DNA of 64,000 bases from Geosiphon pyriformis. Taxonomy: Eukaryota > Glomeromycota > Glomeromycetes > Archaeosporales > Geosiphonaceae. Positions 1 through 11,544 of the stretch are shown in pieces; the first letter of the stretch is position 1; the number at the start of each line of letters is the position of its first letter. The translations under genes were made by a program, and so were the position numbers. The stretch lies in contig JAAOMT010000057.1 in the NCBI GenBank assembly GCA_016748015.1, positions 514,763-578,762 of the forward strand, written 5' to 3'. A model generated the notes under the pieces. It ran no database searches, had not been told where the DNA came from, and saw nothing but the letters and a program-made list of their open reading frames with translations.

Positions 1-3000
1 ATTATTCATATCAGAGATTTCAAATTACCCAAGCTAAAAGCCAATTACATTCAAGCTATTAATCTAGTAATAAATAGATTATTTAACTTGGACTCCAAAT
101 TGAAACAATTCAATAATTCTATTAACCAGAAATTAGAAGAATACTTAGTTAACAATTAAGCAATATATTAATCTCTACAATATTGTAACCATTCAGAAAT
201 TTTCAATTAGTTCCAAAATTAGTCATGTTTTTTTTTATCATCTTATTAATTATGGCCACAAAAAATGTGTATCTGCCATAATTGTAATAAATAAAGCCAT
301 TTAAGGATTGATTGCCATGCCAAAATTAATAATCAATAATCGGAAAATCAATATTGAAACCCCAATTACTGATTTTAAACTCCAAATTATTAACCAAATC
401 AAGACCCATATCAATTTTATTACATCCTAATAACACAACAAGCAATATACTCACTATCAATTTATTAGTCTTTAGTATTAGTAATATATTAACTGCAGCC
501 ACAAGTCATCTATAAACCCCAATTATTTCAAACACCACCACAAAACTTATATAAAAACAGAAGCCAAAGGCCAAAGATCATTCAAATTTGACAGAATTAG
601 AGATTGGCAATAGTAATACACCAATTAATTTCCAGTTTATCAAACCAATTATTGGGAACATGACAACAAAATTCAGAAAACCACTATGTCTAAAACCCAA
701 ATATTCAAAACTATTTAAGTCTTTTTATTACACCAGAAAATGTTTTAACCAACAACCAGAAATCAATTAACTTACACTTATCAACAATATTTTATCTGCT
801 ATCATTACAAACAACAAATTGCTCACAGCCATATTTTTTTTCGAACTGAAAGAACCAATAACAATTCTTTTATTTAATAGAGCAGTTTTTAATACTAAAC
901 CAATTACCACTATGTATATCAATGCCAAAGTAGATGGCCAATCTATTAAACTCATTCTTAATAGTGGATCAGCAGACAACATCATCATATAACAATTCAT
1001 GAACCAATTAGGTTGCCAAGTTAATTGAACTGTTAGCATAAGAATAATTATTGCTAATAGAGCAATAAAGACTTCAATTGGTGAAATTAATAACTTTTTC
1101 TTTGAAGTTAATGGCATTATTGCATCAATTAAAGTCCTAATTATGGAAGCCACTTAGTACTAAGTGCTAGTTGATAATGATTGGCTGTCCAAAACCAATA
1201 CTGTACTTAACTAGAATACTCAAAAGCTACAATTCAGTCATAATAATTTGCAAACTTAAATACTTGCTATTTGTGGTCATTTTAAATCATTTACTATGTA
1301 ATTATAGCCACTAATTAAATTTGAAGAAGAAATAAACAAATCTATCTGAGAAGCCTATCAAGTTTTATAAACTGAAAAAAAATACAATAAGTTATCATTC
1401 ATACCAAACTAAGAAGAAAAAAAAATGTTCTAAGCAACCACCTTTACATATACTTTGTACACTACTATTAATCAAAACTAGCCAATCTATTGTTGATCCA
1501 AACTAATTTGTGTTAATTGTAATAAGAAATTGTTAACAATAGGCACATATTGTGGTAACAATAAGAAATGGCCAATAGCAATCAAGTATTATTGTCACCT
1601 ATGTGTTCTTAAACACTTTAAATAATTAAAAAGATAAAGAAAATAAAACAACAAACCATGTCTTGCTTGTAGAAAAACTTTTTTAGACAAAGAAACATGA
1701 AATAACATTCTTGGTTGTAAAAAAATGTGTGCCAAATTATGCTAATACACAATTTTTATCAGTGATTAGATAAAAAGAGGAATGCCAATAGACACTGTTT
1801 GAAGGAGAGCCATAAAATATTTAGATGATTGTTTATACAATAATAATGAAATCTGGTGAATGGCAATTGCCAAAATCGAAAACATGTTTTCAGAAAAAAT
1901 AAAAACAATTAAAACAACACACCAGAACCTAAAAAAATTATTTGGATTTTAAACTCTAATATTATTTTTAATGTTATAGATCTGAAACAATTTTACAAAC
2001 ACTACCAAAAATTAGCACTCACTAGAGAGAAGCAAAAGCAATGCTTAAAACAGCTTAATATCTAACTATGTAATCATTGTTTAATTCTATGTGATTTTTA
2101 GTATTGTAATAATTGTGACATCATTTATAATCCACTATCACAAATAATCTATTCAATCTCCAAAAAAGAAAAACCAATTAGCAAGTGCACAGCCAAATCA
2201 GAATCAAAATTCAATCATGATTTAAACTCCAATGATGACAAAAACAACAGTTTCAACTCTATTTACTATGACAATAACAAAGATAATTCAAACTTCAATT
2301 TAAATTCTAAGCAATATATTGTACTTTCAAATCTATCTATAAAGCAAAAACTAAGATAGTTCAATAATAATAATAAAAGTATTATGCTAGAATGTGTACA
2401 TAATACTAATACAAGATTTGATTTAAAATATTTAGGAAAATATGTCATAATATTAAAGCCTAATATACACACTTGTATTGATTTGAAATTAGCATTAGAA
2501 ATTTTAGCAACAATAATGATTCAATTAGTATTCAGATCTAGTTTAACAAAAAAAGAAATTAGCATCAAAGAAGGAATAATTAATACAGGATATATAGGAA
2601 ATATTATTATAATATTATAAAATAAATTAAAAAAACCATATATAATTGAACCAAATAAAAAAATAGCACAGACCATATTCTTATCTTTGGTAAAAATAGC
2701 TCAATTAGTGTTAGTAAAAACAAGAAAAAAATTAAGAATCACAGCGAAAAAAAAATAGATTCGAATCAATGGGTAGAATAGACATATCAATTAATATGAC
2801 AGAAAAAGAATCAATTAATAAGGGAGAAATTATCTTCACCAATTGATCAGTTTTTATTCTACTATATAACCAGTATATATTAGTAATAGAAAGAAAAATA
2901 AAGAACCAGCTCCAAATTTTTGAAAAAAAATCAACTATTTGTGAATCAAAGAAGATTGAATTACCAATCTCTATATATTGACCAAAAACTATAAACACAT

Positions 3001-3381
3001 CAAAATTCTCATCTATAATACAATAAAACATTATAAAAATACCAAAAAAAACCACCATCAGATATTTAAATACTAAAGTTAAGGACCAACTACTAAACAC
3101 CATTTCAAATTTTTTACAACTGTGTGAATATGTGAATATTATAAACAATATATGGATAAAAAGAATATTATTTGCTCTAACCAGAAAAATTGGACCAAAT
3201 AAACTTGAAAAACTTAAAGCCACTTTAACATATACAACTCAAGATGCTATTCAACAATTTTATTAATATTTTTGCCAATAAAAACGAATTTGGCAGAACT
3301 GATATCATCTAACATTAAATCAAAACAAAAGATACAATGTCAATTAAACAATAAGCATACAAAATACTACCAGTAAGCCAT
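1..3381 (+). mobile_element. Element A: divergent, decayed dUTPase-type Ty3/gypsy relic, 3' part missing
   Basis: No long open frame survives, but translated fragments follow the order of the better copies further right. Around 900-990 a protease block reads LILNSGSADN (the catalytic Asp of DSG is Asn). Around 1500-1700 and 2070-2120 paired cysteines (CVNC, CHLC, CLAC, CNHC) match the Cys-rich module. At 2384-2620 there is a dUTPase block, and at about 3240-3380 the stretch before RT (AIQQFY, KQQAYKILPVSH-like). The homology stops at about 3381, before the RT core, where a different repeat begins. Similarity to elements B-D is clearly lower than among B-D, so this is an older or distinct subfamily. 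No LTR for it was found at the left edge; the element may start outside the window. Confidence 0.7.
2384..2620 (+). pseudogene. dUTPase domain fragment of element A
   Basis: A 78-residue open stretch carries recognisable trimeric dUTPase blocks: TRFDLKYLGK (motif 1 region), FRSSLTKKEI (motif 2, the RSS signature) and GIINTGYIGNI (motif 3, where the catalytic form is GxIDxxYxG; here Asp is Asn). It ends in a stop just after motif 3, and motifs 4-5 are eroded. Its presence in a copy this divergent shows that the dUTPase insertion is old in the family and not a recent capture by one element. Confidence 0.65.
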
Positions 3382-3677
3382 TGTTATTCATAAAATATAG
3401 AAATTATATTAACATATAAATTAACCAATCAGAAGTAGATATAGTAAATAAGAAATTTCAGAATTCTTCTTAAAGAAATTGCAGGATTCCAGGAATTCTA
3501 GAATTCTTAGTGCAAAGAATTGAGAAATTAAAGAATCTCAATTATTTATATATAGTAGTAGCATTAAAAGCAGAAAAAACAGACATCTGAGTTCTATTTT
3601 CTAGTTAGCATCCATATATTCACACTATCAATAAATATACTTATTAATTATATTAATTTAGTTGTCTACTATTAACA
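3382..3677 (+). repeat. Possible LTR or promoter fragment of another retroelement
   Basis: The sequence begins TGTTATTC exactly where element A homology breaks off and ends near ATTAACA. In between are a CCAATCAG box (about 3424), a TATATATAG box (about 3546) and an AATAAATA polyadenylation-like signal (about 3632), the order expected of an LTR. No matching target duplication was found and no second copy is visible, so the call is tentative. Confidence 0.3.
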
Positions 3678-3731
3678 CTTTATGTTAATAGTAATTTATA
3701 CTTAACCATACTAGAACAATAGATCTTAATT

Positions 3732-4760
3732 ATGGCTATTGATAGAATACTAACTTAATTGTCTTGGCTTCATTTTCTGCATTTTTTTTATTTTTTTTTA
3801 TTGTTTCTTGTTGTTTACTAATTGATTAAGGATTAAGTACTGAGTTATTGATGTTAAAAATAGTCTGGTAAAAGACCCAAAAACAAGGGTAGAGAACTTG
3901 AAAATTAAGAATAGCTTACCAGAAGGACATGATTGTTAGAATAAACTAGTCACTATGTTAAAGAAAAAAATTTGATGAAATTGTGATTTCAAAAGACTAC
4001 TGATAAAACAACTATTAAATCTCTGTTTATTATACAAAAAACTCAAACTTAAAACCTTCAGATTAACAAAACCTTCAGATAACAAAAACTTTTAGATCAC
4101 AAAACCTTCAGAAATTATTATTATCATATTAGCTATTAAGCACCAAGTTACAGATTTGTTATTTATTCAAGACTCCAAATAATTACCTGTAATATTTGAT
4201 GCTTTTTGTGAGATATAATTCAACAGAAAACCAATACCAGTAACTACCATTCAAAACAGTGGCAGAATCAGAAAAAATAAGGACAAACCACTTGGAATTT
4301 GCGAAATTCTTATTCCAGTATTACAAAAACCATTGTTACAGGTAATAGTTGGAGTCTCAAAGCAAATAACAAACCTGTAACTTGGTGCTAAATAAATATA
4401 ATGATGTTGGTTTCTGAAGGTTTTGGTTGAGTTTTTTGTATAATAGACAGAGATTCTAAGGTGGTTTTTTTTAATAATGTTTATGTATTAATTTACAGGT
4501 TATAGTAGTTGTTGTTTGTCGCTTTCTGGAATTACAATTCCATCAATTCTTTTTTCAGTGTAATGGCCGGCAATCTTCTGGTAAGCTATTCTCAAATCTG
4601 AGTGTTCACTCTTATTCCTGGATCTTTTACCAATGTTATATCCTGATGTCAATAATTCAGTACTTTAATCTTTAATTAATTAGAAAAACAAAAAAAAATA
4701 ATAAAGAAAATAAAAAAATAAGCCAAAGCAATTGCAAGTTAATATCTTGTTAATAGCCAT
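3732..4760. repeat. Long imperfect palindrome: two inverted LTR-like arms around a ~139-bp loop
   Basis: The left arm (3732-4194) and the right arm (4334-4760) are reverse complements over almost their full length. Paired landmarks are ATGGCTATT at 3732 with AATAGCCAT at 4752, GCTTACCAGAA with TTCTGGTAAGC, ATTATACAAAAAACTC with GAGTTTTTTGTATAAT, AGCACCAAGTTACAG with CTGTAACTTGGTGCT, and CCTGTAATA with TGTTACAGG at the loop edges. The inner ends look like LTR ends of the B-D family, and the loop starts with a sequence (TTTGATGCTTTTTG) resembling the primer site of those elements followed by leader-like sequence. The left arm carries an extra local repeat of AAAACCTTCAG (4050-4112) that is single in the right arm. 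Two inverted LTR insertions or a foldback element would both fit. Confidence 0.75.
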
Positions 4761-5730
4761 TGTTATCAGTAGAATTTAGCTATTAATTAGCATGAAATTA
4801 CCCTTATAATTCCTATTATTAATTAGCTATATTATTATTATTTTGATTATTACTTATTATTTAATCAAATTATTAAATATTATTACTCAATCAATAATCT
4901 AATTTGTACTCTAAAAATTAAGATGATCAAATTACACAATACTCTAAACCATTTAACATAGTCAAAATTCGCCGAAATTAATAAAAATTGGCCGAAATAA
5001 TCAATAGTTCAGTGAAATAACTTGTAGTTTACCAAAATGTATCTTTAGTTTACCCAAATTGTAGCAAAGAGAAAAATGCAAGTTTAAAGACTAGTACTAC
5101 AACAAGTTGTATAAAAGAACAGCTTTTCTCTTCAAGAAAATGTATCCTTTCATAATATCTTAACATAGTATTTTACTTTAGATATCTTAATTGGAACAAA
5201 TCATTTTTTACACATTTCAAATAAAAATTAAATATTCAAAAAACCAATCTTTTGATTATTATACTTGGAATTCTTCCAACACAACTAATGTTTTGAAATT
5301 GATTAGCTACCAATTTCAATAATTTGCTAGTGACTTCAGGCCTAAATAAAAAATGTTTTCCTTGATAAAATTTTATTTCTTTTATATTTCTTTTATTTTT
5401 CTTTTCTTTTCTTATTATAATCATTAAGATACTCTACAAACAAAATTTTTGTAGAAGAGTTGACTTTTACAGCAAAGTAACTACATATTTTTAGTAAGCT
5501 TTCAGATAAGCAATTCTTGGAAAAGAGTTGATGTTTACTACAATGTAACTACATAAAATAACTGGCAAGAAATTGGCCATTCTATTTATAAGCCCAGCAG
5601 TTCAAATTATAGGAGATAATTTGAAGATAAATTCAGTTATTGGAAGTCCAACTACTTCCTGAAAACATGAATTCACAGCAAATTAACATTAATAACATTA
5701 AAAAAAAGAGACAAAAAACCTCTGGTAATA
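4761..5730 (+). repeat. 5' LTR of element B (~970 bp)
   Basis: It begins TGTTATCAG and ends CTGGTAATA (intact copies end GTAACA). It aligns end to end with the reverse complements of the LTRs at 9619, 17437, 22724 and 31613. It contains a TATAAAAG box at 5110-5117. About 100 bp upstream are two CGCCGAAAT/GGCCGAAAT repeats and two GTTTACC(C)AAA repeats, probably U3 regulatory elements. Confidence 0.9.
5110..5117 (+). promoter_or_regulatory. TATA box of the element B LTR promoter
   Basis: TATAAAAG follows ACAAGTTG and precedes a CT-rich stretch. The same block is conserved in all LTR copies (reverse complement at 18030-18037 and 32236-32243), so the U3/R boundary is likely 25-35 bp downstream. 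Confidence 0.6.
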
Positions 5731-5732
5731 TT

Positions 5733-5742
5733 TGGTGCTCTT
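5733..5742 (+). other. Primer-binding site of element B
   Basis: TGGTGCTCTT begins two bases after the LTR, with TGG complementary to a tRNA CCA end. The first ten bases are identical in C and D, after which the copies diverge. The primer tRNA cannot be named from this. Confidence 0.6.
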
Positions 5743-5775
5743 CTATAAAAATAACACAGCAATAACAACTTTAAA

Positions 5776-7620
5776 ATGGTGACCACACCAAACACAACAA
5801 CTTTAAAGTATTATTAATCAATTTACACCCATTGCAAACAGAGATTTAACATTCAAGACGGAATTGAAATTGTTAAAAGGACACTTTACTAATACATTAA
5901 AAACCATATTAACAATTATCTTCTTGGAAATTACAACATTTCAGAAATTAAAAGCAACCTCTACAATAATTTAGTGCACTATTCACAATTGGGAACTGAA
6001 GATCTTAACAGTGAAACACTTGTCACCTACTTCTAAGAACTTAATTTTAACATTATCAAGTATTGTAAAAAAACATATCTAGTACAGTCTAAATACTCTA
6101 TCAATTTTGAATCAGAAACAAAAACAAGCAACAAAAGCAAACAAAAACTGAAACAACACTCAAGTACGACTCCAAATACTCCAAAAACACCAAAGACAAC
6201 TACCAAACACTTACAAACACCTGAACAAGAAACCAGTATCAAATTACCACTTTCTATTACACCATTTTCAATTTCACTTGTTTAACCACAAATACCAAAT
6301 TCACTATTTAATCATTTTTTTAGACCAGAAGACTTTCAGTTACCTAAAAATCTTACTTAACAGCAGAAACCAATATTAACCAGCACTAATATTATTGATT
6401 ACTTACAAGAAAACAAAAGTAATCATTCAAAGAACTTAGAAAATAAGAAAACCGAATCAGAACAAAAAGAAACTACAGAAAACAAAGAAGAAATGACAAC
6501 TGCTTACATTGCAAAAATTCCAGAATTTACTGGTGAAGATAATAATACCAGTTCTCAAGAATGACTTGACAAAATTCAGAAAACAAGAGAGGCAAATGGT
6601 TGGAACACAGCAAAAATGCTTAAAACAATCTTATACTTTCTCTAAGAAACTGCAAAAGAATGGTTTGAAAACTTAGAAAAACCATTTGGAAACTAGCAAG
6701 TATTTAAAAATGCATTCTTACAATAATTTATTAACAACAACACCTCTATTACTCTCCATAATCACTTTCATAATATTAAACAAGAAACATCTGAAACTGT
6801 CATGACTTATTTTGGAAGATTCAATAAACTTCTTAGACGAATTTAACAATTAGAAACCAATAACTACTATTCTAATGTCCAGATTCTGGACAATTCATAG
6901 CAGAATTAAAAGACAAACTTATTAAAAAAGTTTGTTCACATGCTCCAAAAGACTTAACCATTGCCATTAGACATGCAAAAAACTATAAAATAGCAATGGA
7001 AGAAGCAAACCACACCAAACTTGTCAACTTAGCTATTGGAGAAACCAGCTCAACAGCTGAAAAAAAAATAAACCAACTCACAAAAAAGGTTGAAAACTAT
7101 TTTACAAACCAACAACAACAACAGCAACAATAACTACAAAGATATCAACCACCACAATGACACAACCAAAACAATTTTGGATCACCATCTACCAACCAAC
7201 CTCAAAATTGTCATTATTGTAGAATCTCAGAACACTGGAAACAAGATTGCAGGAAATTGCAAAGAGACCAACAAAACAGGAATAATTAATGTTACTCTTC
7301 ACTACAACAATCTTATTACCAATCCCCACTACCAATTTATTACTTACCAAGACCACAAAATTAAAACAATTACTATCAACCAGCTCCACAACCAATGTAG
7401 CAACAATATCAGCAATCTTTACCAATTCAGCAATATCAAATACCATCCACTCAACAATATCAAGTACTAGCCAGAAAATTGGTCCAACAAAATTAATTTA
7501 CACTACAAAACCGTTTTTTAACAAACCACAATAGATTTAACCCCAATAATCAACTAGTTCTCCAAAATTCTGTTCAACAAAGACCTACTCAGTTTTACAC
7601 TCAACTCAGTTATTTAACAA
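5776..7620 (+). pseudogene. gag of element B (degraded)
   Basis: The translation can be followed through several stops. There is an N-terminal helical part (IYTHCKQRFNIQDGIE), a Lys/Thr/Pro-rich linker, the retrotransposon gag core (AKEWFENLE near 6655, NTSITLHNHFHNIKQETSE near 6760) and a Gln-rich tail. The nucleocapsid Cys/His knuckle lies near 7215 in a shifted frame. The ATG at 5776 aligns with GTG in C and D and may be a chance G-to-A product, so the true start is unresolved. Stops at CAG, CAA and TGG positions account for most of the damage. Confidence 0.75.
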
Positions 7621-7799
7621 TACAAAAAAAATCGGATTTTCAACAAACTGCACTTTCTAAAGGTGAAGTTGTAGCACCAAAATCAAATCCTTCCAACAAT
7701 ACTATTTCACTAACCCAAAATGCCAACCTTTTAAATATATTTTCATTCGAATTTGAAGCAAATGAATCACCATTCTTGCTTAGCAATGCAACAGTTAAT

Positions 7800-8175
7800 G
7801 AGCAAAAAGCTATTACTGCCATGTATACTGAAGCTACAATAGAAAAAAAGCCTATTCAATTAATTCTAGACAGTGGATCCATTGGAAGTATCATTACCTA
7901 CCAATTAATGCAATAACTCAATCAAAATGTCAACAGACCAGCCCAAACAGTAATTGTTACAGCAGATGGCATGAAAAAGACACCAGTAGAAGAAATTAAC
8001 AATTTCTCATTTACTATCGATGGAATCACCATTTCAGTTAAAGTTTTAGTTATGGATGCACCCCAATACTAAGCTCTTGTTAGAAACAATTGGCTTCTTA
8101 AGGCCAATGCAAACTTAGACTGAGAAACTCAGGAACTAAAAATCTCATACCAAAAACAATACATCATAGTACCTA
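7800..8175 (+). pseudogene. Aspartic protease domain of element B
   Basis: The retropepsin core LILDSGSIGSIITYQLM is at about 7858-7910 with the catalytic DSG intact (element D has NSG). The flap and C-terminal region (FTIDGITISVKVLVMDAP) follow. In-frame stops replace Gln and Trp codons at about 7915, 8070 and 8120. It would release the Gag, dUTPase, RT and integrase products from the polyprotein. Confidence 0.75.
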
Positions 8176-8379
8176 CTACTTGTGATACTTTCAACAAATG
8201 ATCAGAAAAAGCCCCAGTATTTGAATTTGAGAAGAAAAAAAAAATGCCACTTACTGAAACCTATATGGCTTTTGGATCAACATCCAATTGGGCTAAGGAA
8301 ACAGAACAAAAGATTTTTGAAGAAACCAGAAAATGGAAGAAGGTTCAGTATTTTACACCAGAACCACGAAAAAAACCAC

Positions 8380-9010
8380 CATACATTTCATTAAAATGCA
8401 AAGATTGCAAAAAAAAGCTTTTATCTATGGGAGTCTGTATTTTTTCAGAGGAGGAATATAAAACTCATACCAGCTAATTTTGCAAAACATACCATAAAAA
8501 ATGATTTGGATCCCCAAAAAAAAATAGAAAATAAGACAATACATCTTGTCTCACATGTGGAGATATGCTACTAGAAGAATACAACTGGATTAATGTTGCA
8601 ATAAGAAGAGGAGTATGTAATCAAACCTGTCAATATGTTCTATTAATTTCGGAAAAAGTCAGAAGAAGAACACCATTTGATGCAGCATACTACAGTGCTT
8701 TTAATAAACTCTACCACTATCCTCATAATGCTGAAATGATTTTTGACTTAACAATAGCATTAATCAATAGAGCCACCCAAGAAGATGTCTGCCAAATAAA
8801 AGAAGCTGAATACATTAAGTATACTATAGAATTAGCTGAATTTAATTATGAAGATAAAGTAGAAACCTACCACCAAATTGCAAGTCATACATACCCAACC
8901 AAAGAAGTTCAAATTCAACAATTAGAGCAAATGAACATTCAATTATATGAAGAATGTGTTATGTCTTGTGATGACCAATGGTGTTTAGAATACTATGCTC
9001 TTAACATTTT
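8380..9010 (+). pseudogene. Cys-rich domain between protease and dUTPase, element B
   Basis: Cysteine pairs recur: KCKDCKKKLL (8394), FCKTYHKK, CLTCGDMLLEEYNW (8550), GVCNQTCQYVL (8610) and VMSCDDQWCLEYYAL (8955). Between the last two lies a ~110-residue helical, acidic stretch that is open in one frame (8565-9227) together with the start of dUTPase. The spacing suggests several zinc-binding knuckles. I do not recognise the module as a named family; C, D and the divergent A carry it too, so it is a real part of the polyprotein. Confidence 0.65.
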
Positions 9011-9149
9011 TATGCCAGAGGAGAATAATAAAAATGAAATCGAATTTGGAGTATTTGAATTGGTAGAAGAACTACCAATCACCCCTATCTATTTTCTTGA
9101 AAATCAACCACCTTTACAACTTAAATATTACAACAACCATGGCCAAGGA

Positions 9150-9550
9150 ATCAGACCAGAAAAAACACACGAGATTAATGCTGGATATGATTTAAAATAC
9201 CCAGAAAAAGATACTTTGGTTCTCTAATCAAAGTCTTTAACAAAAATCAATCTCAAAATTGCTCTTAAAATTCCACCTGAAGCAATGATTTAAATTGCAT
9301 CTAGATTATTATTGGCAAGCAAAGGAATCAATATTAAAGGAAAAGTCATAGATGCAAGATATACTGGAGACATTACCATCATGTTGCAGAATAAAACAGA
9401 CAAACTATTTAGAATTAAACATGATGAAAAGATTGCCCAAGCAATTTATCTACTCTTAATCAACATTTCGGGTTTACAATCAGTTAACAACAAAGAACAA
9501 TTGGAAAAAAGTAAAAGAGAAATGCAAGATTTTGGTTCAACTGGATGATT
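9150..9550 (+). pseudogene. dUTPase domain of element B
   Basis: The five trimeric dUTPase motifs can be followed: NAGYDLKYP (1), SRLLLASKGI (2, where the usual RSS is changed), KVIDARYTGDI (3, with catalytic Asp and Tyr kept), KIAQAIYLLL (4) and FGSTG (5). Two stops (at 9226 and 9291) interrupt it. The family hydrolyses dUTP to dUMP and pyrophosphate, which would limit uracil in cDNA. Element C interrupts the polyprotein shortly downstream. Confidence 0.8.
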
Positions 9551-9618
9551 TACAGTAATAAACATAGCTCTCAATGCACAGAATAAATTTCACCAGATTT
9601 TTTAACTTCCCCAACCAA

Positions 9619-10588
9619 TATTACTGAAGGTTTTTGGTCTCTTTTTTTGAATGTTGTTAATGTTAATTTGCTGTGAATTCACATTTTTAGGAAGTAGTTG
9701 GACTTCCAATAACTGAATTTATCTTCAAATTATCTCCTATAATTTGAACTGCTGGGCTTATAAATGGAATGGCCAATTTTATGCCAGTTGCTTTGTGTAA
9801 TTACATTGTAATAAACATCAACTTTTTTCCAGAAATTGTTCATCTGGAAGCTCACTAAAAATGTGTAGTTACTTTGCTGTGAAAGTCAACTCTTTTACAG
9901 AAATCTTGTTTGTAAGCTACCTTAATAATTGTAATAAGAAAATAAAAAAAAATAAAAGAAATGTAAAAGAAATAAAATTTTGTCAATGGAAACGTTTTCT
10001 ATCCAGGCCTGGAGTCACTAACAGTTTACTGAAATTGGTAGCTAATCAATTTCAAAACGTTTGTTGTGTTAAGGGAATTCCAAGTGTAATAATTTAAGAA
10101 TTTGGTTTTCGAATATTTAATTTTTATTTGATTTTGTAAAAGGTGATTTGTTTCAATTAAGATATCTAAAATAAGATACTATAATAAGATACTAAGAGAA
10201 GATACATTTTTTTGAAGAGAGAAGCTCTTCTTTTATACAACTTGTTGTAGTACTAGTCTTTAAACTTGTACTTTTCTGTTTGCTATAATTTGGGTAAACT
10301 AAAGATACATTTTGGTAAACTACAAGTTATTTCACTAAACTATTAATTATTTCGGCGAATTTTCATTAATTTCGGCGAATTTTGACTATGTTAAATGGTT
10401 CAAGGTATTGTGTAATTTGATCATCTTAATTTCTAGAGTACAAATCGGATTATTGATTGAGTAATGATATTTGATAATTTGATTAAATAATAAGTAATAA
10501 TCAAAATAATAATAATATATGCTAATTAATAATAGGAATTATAAGGGTAATTTCATGCTAATTAATAGCTAGAATTCTATTGATAACA
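9619..10588 (-). repeat. 3' LTR of element C
   Basis: In plus orientation it starts TATTACTGAAGG (TGTTACTG with G to A) and ends TTGATAACA. It aligns with 17437-18388 except for small indels such as about 12 bp near 10125, and it carries the TATA and CGGCGAAT repeats in mirror order. Confidence 0.9.
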
Positions 10589-11276
10589 TAATTTCCTCCT
10601 CAAGACTGAGCTCCATCAAAGTCCAAACACTATCTGTAATATTAAGATAGTGGTCCAAGATAATTGAAGTAATCTGGTCTGAAAATTGTTGAAATTTCAG
10701 TTTTGTGAGCTTTTCAATGTATTGAATCTTTATTAAATGGAATATTGGGTTTTATAGGACGTTTTTACAAGTGTTAAATAAATCATAGAGTCTAAATGCT
10801 GTTCTAAGTTTGTAGCAAGTATTTGTTGGTCCAGCTGTTGTCTTGAATTCATTGTGAATTTGTTTTTGTATAGTCTTAGGAGTAATGTTAGTTGCTTTAA
10901 GTTCTAGTTTTTGTTCATAAAGTGTTTTTCCAATATGAAAATATCTATATATAAGGGTATGTTCATTGTTCTGTTCATTAAGAAATAATAAAAGTTTTTG
11001 TTGTATTGTGGTATTTGGTAGAATGTTAATAAGGACAGATAAAAAGTTTTCTTTTAGTGCTTGCTTCAAAAGTTCTGGCAATTGATTTTCAGAGTAACTT
11101 TTTGTTTTTCTTCTATAGAGGTGATAATTCTGAGAATTATTTACTACTGGGACTGTGGTTTCTTTCTGAATGTAATTAATTTGACTTCCATTAATCGTTA
11201 TGGATAAATCAGAAAGTGTTTTCAAAGCTAACATTAATTTTTGGAATATTTGTTGAATATTTTGGGGAATAATCAT
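10569..11276 (-). CDS. ORF3 of element C (unknown protein, one premature stop)
   Basis: It starts MIIPQNIQQIFQKLM and stays open for 174 codons, with a CAA-to-TAA-type stop at 10752. If that codon is read as Gln, the frame continues through the polypurine tract and stops at TAG inside the LTR (10569), giving 708 nt. The ORF3 of element D has exactly the same 708-nt length with no frame-changing indel. The C-terminal half (RYFHIGKTLYEQKLELKA, then RLYDLFNTCKN) is the best-conserved part. There are no membrane segments or signal peptide. It lies about 180 nt beyond the end of pol, so it would need a spliced or separate message. Confidence 0.6.
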
Positions 11277-11544
11277 AATAAAAATAACTAACTAATAAAC
11301 AAAATTTGAAAAAGAATAAAGAAAATTATTTTTGGATATAGGGTTTTTATTTGTTTTTGTGTTTGAATATTTCTTCTAATTATTTACTATTTTTGATTTA
11401 TGTTTTGTGTATTTTAAAAGGGTTTGTGAAAATGTTAAATTAAGTGTTTAAGTTTGGTTGTTGTTCTATTATAATTATTGGTTCTAAATTTTGAAGAATA
11501 TCTTTAGGATTAATTAAAGGGGAATATGTACCAATTTGTGAAAT

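Noticed and set aside
767-1153. 128-codon minus-strand open frame resembling a membrane protein
   Set aside because: It is the antisense of the protease part of element A; hydrophobicity comes from reverse-reading an AT-rich sequence.
2732-3223. 163-codon minus-strand open frame, Phe/Ile-rich
   Set aside because: Antisense of the dUTPase-to-RT linker of element A, with no homologous open frame in B, C or D.
7289-7534. Ser/Thr-rich small ORF
   Set aside because: A frame-shifted reading of the Gln-rich Gag tail; equivalent shadows appear in C and D.
10569-11276. ORF3 as an envelope gene
   Set aside because: No signal peptide, no transmembrane segment and no Cys pattern; it is hydrophilic and Asn/Lys/Gln-rich.
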